NCBI GenBank assembly: GCA_028693695.1
Contig: JAQUUV010000107.1
Location: 1 to 7,186 of the forward strand
Length of the DNA stretch: 7,186 bases
From: Syntrophomonas sp.
Lineage (GTDB): Bacteria > Bacillota > Syntrophomonadia > Syntrophomonadales > Syntrophomonadaceae
Direction: 5' to 3'
Of the stretch, positions 1-6,385 are shown in pieces. A program made the position numbers and the translations under genes. The notes under the pieces were generated by a model. It worked only from the letters and a program-made list of their open reading frames with translations. It ran no database searches and was not told the DNA's origin. How positions within the stretch are numbered: the first letter of the stretch is position 1; the number at the start of each line of letters is the position of its first letter.

Positions 1-719
1 ACAGATTTCCATAAGCGAGTGTAAGTTCCCAAGAAGTTGTTGATCGGCTTTAACATCATAACCCCCATTTGAATAAAATCCTTGGGAATCAAATCAAAGG
101 TGTCAGTTATCCGGTCGGGATTAAAACCTGGTGCCTTCATCCACATACTTTGTATGCCTGCATCACTAAAATCGAAGGGCGCCGCTAGATATAATATATT
201 TTTAATATTTGGTTGCGGAAAAAGGGAAGCATACATAGCGGTTATGGTGCCACCCATACAGTAACCGAGAATACTTAATTCGTCGGTACCAGAAATTTGG
301 CAGACCTTACGAACGGCGCGAGCCATATAGTCAAAAACAAAGTTGCCAAAATTCAAATTTCGATCTTCCCATTCAAATTCGCCCCAGTCAAGCAGGTAAA
401 CATCGAAACCTTCATTGGACAGGTGTTCCACTAAACTCATTCCCGGAGTAAGATCCAGTATATAAGGCTTGTTGATCAGTGCGTAGACCATCAGCAAAGG
501 AGTTCGGTACTTATGCCCATTAGGACTAACATACCTATAAAGCTTGGTTTTGTTCTTCGCCCACACCACGTCTTTGGGAGTCATCCCGGTCTGCGGAGCC
601 GGATCGAAGTTAAGAATCTCTGCCCATTTCCTGGTGCTGTCCAGCATCTGATCATAATTCTCTTGGAGTTTTGCCCCTACCTCATCGGCAGAACCACTCA
701 GCAACAGATTCTTTTTCAA
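1..719 (-). CDS. phaC: PHA synthase catalytic subunit PhaC, class III/IV type (3' end outside window)
   Basis: Polymerises (R)-3-hydroxyacyl-CoA into polyhydroxyalkanoate at the granule surface. The first 239 codons are open; the C-terminus lies beyond position 1. I read the start as TTG at 719-717: a GGGAGGT ribosome binding site lies 7 nt upstream, an in-frame stop is met a few codons further up, and no ATG or GTG lies between. The alpha/beta-hydrolase core shows a lipase-like box GYCMGG at residues 152-157, with the nucleophile Cys154 (codon at 260-258). The motif LLDWGEFEWEDRNL lies at residues 109-122. Class III/IV synthases (about 360 aa) have their Cys near residue 150, whereas class I/II enzymes are much longer at the N-terminus, so this is a short class. 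Met after the Cys resembles Bacillus class IV; class III often has Gln. The catalytic Asp and His would lie outside the window. It is the last visible gene of a four-gene operon. Confidence 0.95.
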   Translation of the reverse strand, partial: MKKNLLLSGSADEVGAKLQENYDQMLDSTRKWAEILNFDPAPQTGMTPKDVVWAKNKTKLYRYVSPNGHKYRTPLLMVYALINKPYILDLTPGMSLVEHLSNEGFDVYLLDWGEFEWEDRNLNFGNFVFDYMARAVRKVCQISGTDELSILGYCMGGTITAMYASLFPQPNIKNILYLAAPFDFSDAGIQSMWMKAPGFNPDRITDTFDLIPKDFIQMGVMMLKPINNFLGTYTRLWKS

Positions 720-726
720 GATATAG

Positions 727-733
727 ACCTCCC
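727..733 (-). promoter_or_regulatory. Ribosome binding site fixing the TTG start of phaC
   Basis: On the minus strand this reads GGGAGGT and ends 7 nt before TTG at 719. The intervening codons contain no other usable start, so this site decides the non-ATG start. Confidence 0.75.
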
Positions 734-755
734 AATAGTATTATAATTCCAACGC

Positions 756-1205
756 CTAGTATTGTAATTCCAGATCTTCAGTGATTACGTGCTTCCTCGG
801 CGGTATGGCAATAGCCTCTCCATCGACTATCAGTTCACCGCGTTGATTATGACAGGTAGTTCTTAACTTTACTCTCCCGGCTGCCATTAGTTCTATTACC
901 TTAGTCCGTGCCTTTATCGTATCATTTATAAAACACGGTCTGATAAATCTTAGATTTTGAGTTTCATAAATGGTTCCTGACCCTGGCATTTGATTGCCTA
1001 CTACGTTAGAAATTAAGCCCACCAGTAACATGCCGTGTACTATCCTAGTCTTAAAGTGGCCTTGGTTGGAACGCATCTCATTCACGTGCAGCCAGCTAAA
1101 ATCACCGGTTATTCCTGCATACAGGTAAACATCTGTTTCGGTAATAGTCTTCTCTACATAAGCGGTATCGCCAACTTTTAACTCGTCATATATGTTCTCA
1201 ATCAT
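756..1205 (-). CDS. phaJ: MaoC-like (R)-specific enoyl-CoA hydratase, PhaJ type
   Basis: A 149-residue single hot-dog-fold protein of the MaoC/PhaJ family. It is expected to hydrate trans-2-enoyl-CoA to (R)-3-hydroxyacyl-CoA, the PHA synthase substrate. The hydratase signature is clear: AGITGDFSWLHVNE at residues 30-43 supplies the Asp35/His40 catalytic pair with the family's D-x4-H spacing, and IVHGML at 55-60 follows as in other MaoC hydratases. The length matches bacterial PhaJ (about 135-160 aa). The ATG at 1205 has a strong GGAGGGGGG ribosome binding site 7 nt upstream. The gene lies 32 nt after the PhaR/PhaE-like gene and 36 nt before phaC, on the same strand. That position supports a role in feeding beta-oxidation intermediates into the polymer. 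A dehydratase of another pathway is possible from sequence alone, but the context argues against it. Confidence 0.9.
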   Translation of the reverse strand: MIENIYDELKVGDTAYVEKTITETDVYLYAGITGDFSWLHVNEMRSNQGHFKTRIVHGMLLVGLISNVVGNQMPGSGTIYETQNLRFIRPCFINDTIKARTKVIELMAAGRVKLRTTCHNQRGELIVDGEAIAIPPRKHVITEDLELQY

Positions 1206-1237
1206 TTACTAACCCCCCTCCATAAAATGCAAGCGAA

Positions 1238-1798
1238 CTAGGGAATCAGTTCATCGTCTGAACCGGTTTCTTTCTTCTTGGTTTTGGATGGGGATGCTTT
1301 CTTAACTTGGGCTTCTTTGAGAGTAGTTTTGGTTTTCTTCTCAGGTGGATCCATTTTCTTATTCAATTTGGCAATGTCTTTCCTCAGTGCAGCAATCTCC
1401 TCACGAGATCTCTTCTGAGCTTCCGCCATAGCGAGCATGCTATCAGCCATGCTTTTAACTGCTTCAACCAACTGGTCATCGAGAACCTCGACCTTTTCTT
1501 CAACGGCAATAACCATTTCCGCTACTCGGGCAATATCTTTTTTGGAAGGAAAGGCGCTGCGTTCAAAATATTTATCCATGTTCTGTCTCAGGATCTTTTC
1601 GTTGGCTAAGTAATGATCCAGGGTCTTGTCCAGCATATATACAAAGGTTTCTTTGCTAATAAACTCTTTGATTACTTCACCCCAGGAGTTCTCGTTTTTA
1701 AAATAAAACTCTTTCCATAATTCTATTAGATCAGGAAAGTAAATCTCGTCCTTGGTGAAAAACACTTTTTCGGTATTCTTGTTGGTATCCTCAGACAT
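1238..1798 (-). CDS. PhaR/PhaE-like PHA synthase subunit with Lys-rich C-terminal tail
   Basis: A 186-residue acidic-then-basic protein that I read as the non-catalytic partner of PhaC. The N-terminal part (about 18-80) is amphipathic and aromatic-rich, with LIELWKEFYFKNENSWGEV and then FVYMLDKTLDHYL. Residues 78-110 (FERSAFPSKKDIARV, then EEKVEVLDDQL) match the pattern at the C-terminus of PhaE/PhaR proteins: a Pro-[ST] step followed by a heptad helix. A predicted coiled coil runs over about 88-148. Residues 150-186 form a disordered tail with ten Lys plus Pro and Thr, ending in an acidic GSDDELIP. Bacillus PhaR is about 200 aa and PhaE about 350 aa, so the length favours PhaR. The tail recalls the basic, DNA-binding tails of PhaF/PhaM phasins, so a granule-to-nucleoid tether is an alternative or added role. 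The start has an AAAGGGG site upstream; the gene lies 18 nt after the phasin gene. Confidence 0.72.
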   Translation of the reverse strand: MSEDTNKNTEKVFFTKDEIYFPDLIELWKEFYFKNENSWGEVIKEFISKETFVYMLDKTLDHYLANEKILRQNMDKYFERSAFPSKKDIARVAEMVIAVEEKVEVLDDQLVEAVKSMADSMLAMAEAQKRSREEIAALRKDIAKLNKKMDPPEKKTKTTLKEAQVKKASPSKTKKKETGSDDELIP

Positions 1799-1816
1799 AC
1801 CTATGCCCCTTTCAAT

Positions 1817-2182
1817 TTAAAGGCTATTAATTTTCTTGGATAATGCCTCAACTTTTTTATTGAGATCATCGAAATAGTTGTAAACAGGAATATCAACATT
1901 TTCAAAGGTGGTGTTAACTGCTTGCTGAACCATTTTTTGCATTTGCGTTTGATTGTTTTTAACCTGTTTCATTAATTCTTCCATAACCTTGTTGCTTTCC
2001 TCACGGGCTAGCTTATTTTGTTCCAAATATTTCTTGGCCATCGTCTCAAGTTGGTCCTGACTCCAAGATAGACTGCCTAAGCTAAGTTGCCACATATCCC
2101 AAAATTTCTCTATCATATTATCGGTCATAGTGAAAGATTTTTGTAAATTTTCCTGTGCTTTAACATTAATTTTTTCATTCAT
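1817..2182 (-). CDS. Phasin-like PHA granule protein, first gene of the pha operon
   Basis: A 121-residue, almost wholly helical protein with no cysteines and no signal peptide. The first half has an amphipathic, aromatic segment (IEKFWDMWQLSLGSLSWSQ, residues 24-42), typical of Bacillus-type phasins that coat PHA granules. A Gln/Lys/Glu-rich helix follows (residues 43-90, including AREESNKVMEELMKQVKNNQ). The C-terminus has a Pro step at residue 99 followed by a short heptad helix (FDDLNKKVEALSKKI), a layout shared with the next gene. The ATG at 2182 is preceded by GAAAGGGAGGG. As promoter-proximal gene of phasin-phaR/E-phaJ-phaC it would probably be the most abundant product, as expected for a granule coat protein. 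It could instead be a second short PhaR/PhaE-type subunit. Assignment rests on composition and context more than on a diagnostic motif. Confidence 0.68.
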   Translation of the reverse strand: MNEKINVKAQENLQKSFTMTDNMIEKFWDMWQLSLGSLSWSQDQLETMAKKYLEQNKLAREESNKVMEELMKQVKNNQTQMQKMVQQAVNTTFENVDIPVYNYFDDLNKKVEALSKKINSL

Positions 2183-2374
2183 TAATATACCCTCCCTTTC
2201 ATTTATGAGCTTAATAGATAAACAACGTGCGTCGAATAATAGGAAATATCACCCCTTTCAATAACTACTCATAAAATCATCATGAAAGTAACAATAGCTA
2301 TTAGGGTAAGAAGAGTTGTTAGAAATTCGATATGTTTCCATATTAATAAGCAGAGTGCAAAAAGATACAGTTGC

Positions 2375-2404
2375 TTGCTTAGTTTAAGAACTGTGTAGTA
2401 AAAT
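2375..2404 (+). promoter_or_regulatory. Candidate sigma-A-type promoter for the aor operon
   Basis: TTGCTT at 2375-2380 and TAAAAT at 2399-2404 are separated by 18 nt and resemble -35 and -10 boxes. If used, the leader to the AOR start would be roughly 245 nt. The region is AT-rich, so chance matches are likely. Confidence 0.3.
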
Positions 2405-2411
2405 ATGGAAT

Positions 2412-2440
2412 TGCTATTACATTATACTATAATAGTAGCA
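2412..2440. promoter_or_regulatory. Near-palindrome with back-to-back TATAAT boxes, possible shared operator
   Basis: A perfect 13-nt palindrome, ATTATACTATAAT (2421-2433), is flanked by outer half-sites TGCTA (2412-2416) and TAGCA (2436-2440), offset by 4 and 2 nt. TATAAT occurs on the plus strand at 2428-2433 and on the minus strand at 2426-2421, so each could act as a -10 box in opposite directions. Neither has a convincing -35 box, which would fit activator dependence or mean that these are not promoters. Confidence 0.35.
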
Positions 2441-2643
2441 TTTTGTGTTAGGGTATTAAAAAATTTTTGGTGAAACTATGCATTCGTGATTATTCAAATT
2501 ATGGGATCGAAAACATAGGGTTTGATGATGTCAAATATGATATGCTTTGTATACCAATTAAATTATTTGCCTATAGGACATTTGTTGTACCGATACTTAC
2601 TTCGAAAGAGGTTCATTACCATTTTAAACAACAATATTTATGA

Positions 2644-2651
2644 AGGGGGAG
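2644..2651 (+). promoter_or_regulatory. Ribosome binding site that decides the AOR start
   Basis: AGGGGGAG lies 6 nt before ATG at 2658. An in-frame ATG at 2640 would put this site inside the coding sequence and has no site of its own, so 2658 is the better start. Confidence 0.8.
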
Positions 2652-2657
2652 AAAGAC

Positions 2658-4568
2658 ATGTCAAAGTCAAGAGGATATGCAGGTCAAATACTAGAAGTGA
2701 ACCTTAGCAATCGTGATTCTAAGCGAAATGAACTGGCAACGAAGTTTTGCCGTGAATACCTGGGGGGAATTGGTTTTAATGCCAAGCTTATAAGTGATGA
2801 AGTACCTGCTGGAATCGATGCTCTTAGCCCTGAGAACATATTGGTTTTTGGCGTAGGTACAATGGTTGGTTCAATATTTCCAACCGCCTCCCGTACCGAA
2901 GTTTCTGCGAAATCACCTTTGACAGGACTTTTTGGCACCTCTAATTCGGGTATGTTTTTTGGCACCCAGTTGAAAAACGCCGGGTTCGATGCCTTGGTAA
3001 TAAAGGGCCGAGCGGAGAAGCCGGTCTACCTTTTCATTGAGGACGGGGAGCTTAGTGTCCAGGATGCCTCTCGTTTGTGGGGTAAGGATTCCTGGGAAAC
3101 CCTGGATATTTTAAGAAAACAGTATCCGGCTGCTGAAGTAGCCTTAATAGGCCCGGCAGGAGAGAACCTGGTTCGCTTTGCCTGCATTGAAAATGGCTAT
3201 TACGATGCCTGGGCGCGTACCGGCCTAGGCGCGGTCATGGGATCGAAAAACTTAAAAGCGATAGTGGTAAGAGGCACGCAGGGGATAACACCGCATAGCG
3301 TAGAGGGATTACTCAAGGTAACTGGGAAAGCCAGGCAGTTGATTGAGTCTTCGCCATTTTTCAAACCTTTTAAAAGCTATGGCAGTATGAATGCGGCCAT
3401 GCCTTACGGCAGTTTTAAGGCTCTAAATGCTAATAACTTTAGTCAAGGCTGTCTTCCCGATTGGAAGGAAGACTTCGCCCGTCCTAAGGTGGAAGAATTG
3501 ACCCATGGTCATATCGCGTGTCAATCCTGCATAATAGCTTGCGCTCATTGGGTAGAGATTAAAGCAGGCAAATACCAGGGTTTACGTATGAAGGATATGG
3601 AAGTAACACCAACCGTATCATTTGGTTCCGGATGTGGAATGAGCCTGGAGGCAACCGTTAAGGCAGCAGAAATGGGCCAGAGATACGGCATGGATATGGC
3701 CAGTGTAGCTGGGGTAATGGCTATGGCTATCGAGCTTTTCAATCGGGGCATCATTAGCCAGGAAGATGTTGGTTATGATTTGTCTTTTGGAGACGATGAT
3801 GCAATATTACGTTTAATGGATGATATTGCGCGCCGCCAAGGCTTGGGAGCTGTATTAGCGGAAGGAACGATGAGAGCGGCTCAGCAGTTTGCAGGTGGTG
3901 AAGCTAGTGCCATGCATGTAAAGGGCTTAGAGATACCTATGATTGACCCGCGCGGTAGATGGTCCACATGGAGTCTGGGGATACTCACCAATATTAGAGG
4001 TGGGGATCACCTGCGCTGCCGTAATCCCATTGAAAACCTTCGTTTCAATGAAAATAAACATGATTTCCAGAAGGAACGCTTCGGTTATGACCGGAAGATG
4101 TATGAATCCTTGGACATGCCAGACGAATTGAAAGCCCAGGCTATTGATTTGGAAAACGATACAGTTGATATAGCAATTATGTCTCGTTGGGCAGAAGACC
4201 TGATTAATCTCTTCAACTCGGTGGGAGTCTGCATCCGCCCCCCGGTAGAGCACCGCATTGGCCCGACGATTTTGGCTGAAGCCTATACCGCCTTTACGGG
4301 AATTAAAATATCGCCAATTGAGCTTATGCAGTCAGCTGAAAGGGCGTGGAACCTGATAAAGCTGTTTAATCTGCGCGAAGGGGAACTACCCGAAGACTCT
4401 AAATTCCCCCGTCGCTTTTATGAAGAAGCAGTAGGCGGAAAAAATCTGGACGAAGCTAAGGTGCAGGAAGTGCTGCAGCAATATTATCAGGTTCGGGGTT
4501 GGGATATGCTTACCGGTCAACCTGGAGAGGAAAAACTGCGGGAGTTAGGGTTAAGCAATCTGAGTTAG
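2658..4568 (+). CDS. aor: Tungsten-containing aldehyde:ferredoxin oxidoreductase family catalytic subunit (AorB-like)
   Basis: A 636-residue cytoplasmic AOR-family enzyme, expected to interconvert aldehydes and carboxylates at a bis-pterin tungsten centre. N-terminal family motifs are present: YLGGIGFNAKLI (34-45), SRTEVSAKSP (78-87), and then the highly characteristic AWARTGLGAVMGSKNLKA. The [4Fe-4S] ligands are C288-x2-C291-x3-C295 and C525 in NSVGVC; the first three match the numbering I recall for Pyrococcus furiosus AOR. The acidic catalytic region MEVTPTVSFGSGCG contains E315, and RGGDH contains H451, the likely equivalent of the active-site His. Unusually, the two DxxGL(D/C) pterin motifs here read QRYGMD (341-346) and NSVGVC (520-525), so both lead Asp residues are replaced. 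The P. furiosus enzyme has about 605 aa. A ferredoxin gene follows after 17 nt. The substrate cannot be told from sequence; AOR-family BamB-like and other acid-reducing roles remain possible. Confidence 0.93.
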   Translation: MSKSRGYAGQILEVNLSNRDSKRNELATKFCREYLGGIGFNAKLISDEVPAGIDALSPENILVFGVGTMVGSIFPTASRTEVSAKSPLTGLFGTSNSGMFFGTQLKNAGFDALVIKGRAEKPVYLFIEDGELSVQDASRLWGKDSWETLDILRKQYPAAEVALIGPAGENLVRFACIENGYYDAWARTGLGAVMGSKNLKAIVVRGTQGITPHSVEGLLKVTGKARQLIESSPFFKPFKSYGSMNAAMPYGSFKALNANNFSQGCLPDWKEDFARPKVEELTHGHIACQSCIIACAHWVEIKAGKYQGLRMKDMEVTPTVSFGSGCGMSLEATVKAAEMGQRYGMDMASVAGVMAMAIELFNRGIISQEDVGYDLSFGDDDAILRLMDDIARRQGLGAVLAEGTMRAAQQFAGGEASAMHVKGLEIPMIDPRGRWSTWSLGILTNIRGGDHLRCRNPIENLRFNENKHDFQKERFGYDRKMYESLDMPDELKAQAIDLENDTVDIAIMSRWAEDLINLFNSVGVCIRPPVEHRIGPTILAEAYTAFTGIKISPIELMQSAERAWNLIKLFNLREGELPEDSKFPRRFYEEAVGGKNLDEAKVQEVLQQYYQVRGWDMLTGQPGEEKLRELGLSNLS

Positions 4569-4585
4569 GGCTTGGGGAGGCGAAC

Positions 4586-5077
4586 ATGAATAAACACTTG
4601 ATAATAGACTCTGTAAAATGTACTGGCTGCGGGCTATGTGAGTTGGCCTGTGCGATAAATAAGACCGGGCAGTGCCAACCTTACCTGGCAAGAATCAAGA
4701 TTTGGCGGGAAGAGACCAGGGGAATTTTTGTCCCCATGACCTGCCAGCATTGTGATAATCCGCCTTGTGCCAGTGCCTGCTTAATGAATGTAATAACTAA
4801 AGACCCGGCTACCGGCCTTACGATTCGTAGGTTGGAAGGTTGTATTGGCTGCCGGGCCTGTCAGCTGGCCTGCCCATTTGAGGGATGCAGCTATGACTAC
4901 TTGCAAGAAGTCATAGTGAATTGTGACCACTGCGGGGGGAATCCGGAGTGTGTAAAATATTGCCCTACGGGAGCATTACGGTATATCTCGACTGCTGAAG
5001 CGCTGGATCTGGAACGAAGCGCTGAAGCAGCTAGACGATGCGGCATTGCAGGGCTTGTGAAAGGAGACCGCCGATGA
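4586..5077 (+). CDS. Four-cluster [4Fe-4S] ferredoxin subunit, AorA/HycB-like (first copy)
   Basis: A 163-residue electron-transfer protein of the DmsB/HycB/AorA type. The ATG at 4586 follows GGGGAGG by 5 nt; longer in-frame starts would lie inside the AOR gene. Sixteen Cys are arranged for four [4Fe-4S] clusters: C12-x2-C15-x2-C18-x3-C22, C53-x2-C56-x4-C61-x3-C65, C86-x2-C89-x2-C92-x3-C96, and C113-x2-C116-x5-C122-x3-C126. Two further Cys are at 30 and 101. There is no signal peptide, so it should be cytoplasmic with the AOR subunit. The Pro that usually follows the last Cys of such motifs is Leu at 66 (CLMNVI), which may tune one cluster's potential. The C-terminal ~30 residues are Ala/Glu/Arg-rich and differ from the second copy. 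Its stop overlaps the next start by 4 nt (ATGA), implying translational coupling with the FAD subunit. Confidence 0.92.
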   Translation: MNKHLIIDSVKCTGCGLCELACAINKTGQCQPYLARIKIWREETRGIFVPMTCQHCDNPPCASACLMNVITKDPATGLTIRRLEGCIGCRACQLACPFEGCSYDYLQEVIVNCDHCGGNPECVKYCPTGALRYISTAEALDLERSAEAARRCGIAGLVKGDRR

Positions 5078-6324
5078 AAAACATCGTTATCATTGGAAAC
5101 GGCGCAGCAGCCAACAGTGCGGCTGAGACAATTCGCAAGCATGATTTAGAGGTTCCAATTGTTATGGTGGCGCGGGAAAACTTGCCGGAATACTCTGCTT
5201 GCGCACTGCCGGATTGTTTGTCGGGGTGGGTGGATAGAAGTCAGCTTTTTATTAAGCAATTAACGGACTATCCCCAGATGGGGATTCAAACCAGGTTTGG
5301 CTTAGAAATTAAACAGATAGATACCAGGGAACGCATTCTTATATCCGACCAGGAAACAATAGCTTATGACCAACTCATCCTGGCTACAGGCAGCCGAGCC
5401 ATTATTCCCCCGGTTCCAGGCCGTGACCTGTTGGGCAACTTTGTGGTTAAGACTGTCGGTGATATAGATGCTATTTTGGCCTATAAAGCTCGGAAAGTGG
5501 TAGTAGTTGGCTCTGGTAATATTGGCATAGAAGTGGCAGAAGCTTTGCAGATCTCAGGTTGCCAAGTTACGATTGTGGAATTAATGGAAGCTATTCTACC
5601 CCGTATTTTTGACCAAGAACCAGCAGGGCGCATTAGTCGAATCCTTAGCGATAGAGGAATCCAGGTTTTAACGGGGGAAAGGGTACTGAAAATAAGCGGT
5701 GACCAGCGGGTAGAGACAGTAACTACGGATTGCAGGTCAATAGCCTGCGACACGGTTATTTGGGCCGCCGGAGTAAAACAGAATGTTGAAGTAGCCTCAG
5801 CAGCCGGAGTGAAGCTAGGAGAACTGGGAGGTATTGAAGTTAACTCGCGTATGCAAACCAACATCGATGGTATTTATGCCTGCGGTGATTGTATTGAGTC
5901 GATTGATATGCTGACCGGGTATCCTACCCTTAGCCTGCTGTGGCCTAATGCGAAAAGACAGGGCCAGATTGCGGCTCTCAACTGCCTGGGGCAAGAAATG
6001 GCATACGAGGGAGCAGTTAGCCTGGTGGCAGAGGATATTTATGGGATAACAGCGGTCTCAATGGGATTGATTTCCCGCGCACTAGCACGGGAAGAAATCC
6101 GGGTTCTGGAAGGTCAGGATAATGAGCTGTATTGGCGAGTCTTGGTGATGGATGACCGCATTATAGGAATGCAGACCATTGGCATGTCTTATGGTTTAGG
6201 TGCGGTGATGGCATTGATGAAAAATCGAACTCCCCTGAGCGAGTTTCACCGTGTGGCAGCTGATCCTGATTTAGCCAGAAGAGTGGCCTGGTATTTACCT
6301 GCCCAGCGATTTTTACAAGAATAA
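5074..6324 (+). CDS. FAD-dependent NAD(P)H oxidoreductase subunit (AorC-like, NADH oxidase/CoA-disulfide reductase family)
   Basis: A 416-residue pyridine nucleotide-disulfide oxidoreductase-fold protein, expected to pass electrons between FAD, NAD(P)(H) and the partner ferredoxins. The FAD-binding Rossmann motif is IIGNGAAANSA (residues 6-16). The NAD(P)-binding motif VVGSGNIGIEVAEAL has GSGNIG at 146-151, with E153. The second FAD motif TNIDGIYACGD has its Asp at 272. YSACALPDCLSG at 40-51 places Cys43 where NADH oxidases and CoA-disulfide reductases carry their redox Cys, and a second Cys lies at 48. The C-terminal part looks like the dimerisation domain of this family. The start ATG at 5074 overlaps the ferredoxin stop and has AAAGGAG 7 nt upstream. 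In the characterised Aromatoleum AOR a comparable FAD subunit (AorC) gives NAD+ reduction, and I infer the same here. A stand-alone NADH oxidase is less likely given the overlap. Confidence 0.88.
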   Translation: MKNIVIIGNGAAANSAAETIRKHDLEVPIVMVARENLPEYSACALPDCLSGWVDRSQLFIKQLTDYPQMGIQTRFGLEIKQIDTRERILISDQETIAYDQLILATGSRAIIPPVPGRDLLGNFVVKTVGDIDAILAYKARKVVVVGSGNIGIEVAEALQISGCQVTIVELMEAILPRIFDQEPAGRISRILSDRGIQVLTGERVLKISGDQRVETVTTDCRSIACDTVIWAAGVKQNVEVASAAGVKLGELGGIEVNSRMQTNIDGIYACGDCIESIDMLTGYPTLSLLWPNAKRQGQIAALNCLGQEMAYEGAVSLVAEDIYGITAVSMGLISRALAREEIRVLEGQDNELYWRVLVMDDRIIGMQTIGMSYGLGAVMALMKNRTPLSEFHRVAADPDLARRVAWYLPAQRFLQE

Positions 6325-6385
6325 TAATAATTAATAGTTGTAATTTTATGGTCTGTAAAGCCATTATATCGGGAGGGGGATTAGG

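Larger units (their letters stand above)
2183..2657. promoter_or_regulatory. AT-rich divergent intergenic region between the pha and aor operons
   Basis: This 475-nt region holds no credible gene. It must carry the promoters for both outward-reading operons. It is clearly more AT-rich than the flanking genes. A 61-codon reading frame starting at 2522 has no ribosome binding site and runs into the AOR gene in another frame, so I discount it. The only obvious structure is the near-palindrome at 2412-2440 and a candidate forward promoter at 2375-2404, listed separately. I see no tRNA, riboswitch or hairpin terminator. Confidence 0.7.

Noticed and set aside
2467..2482. Possible sigma-54 (-24/-12) promoter around GG at 2469 and GC at 2480
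   Set aside because: The gap between GG and GC is 9 nt rather than 10 and the TGGCAC context is missing.
2640..2657. Earlier in-frame ATG at 2640 as AOR start
   Set aside because: It would place the AGGGGGAG ribosome binding site inside the gene and lacks its own; the resulting MKGEKD extension has no family counterpart.
2522..2707. 61-codon plus-strand reading frame upstream of the AOR gene, with a partly hydrophobic N-terminus
   Set aside because: It has no ribosome binding site, runs into the AOR gene in a different frame, and its residue make-up reflects AT-rich intergenic DNA.
3545..4253. Minus-strand reading frames opposite the AOR gene (69 and 108 codons)
   Set aside because: They are antisense shadows of a strongly conserved gene, without ribosome binding sites or recognisable motifs.
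4499..4585. Earlier in-frame ATG at 4499 for the first ferredoxin
   Set aside because: It lies within the AOR gene, and the conserved MNKHLIIDSVKC start at 4586 has a good ribosome binding site and matches the start of the paralogue.
6338..6367. Possible internal promoter before the second ferredoxin (TTGTAA, 18 nt, CATTAT)
   Set aside because: Both boxes match consensus at only four of six positions in AT-rich DNA; the 61-nt gap is suggestive but not enough to list it.
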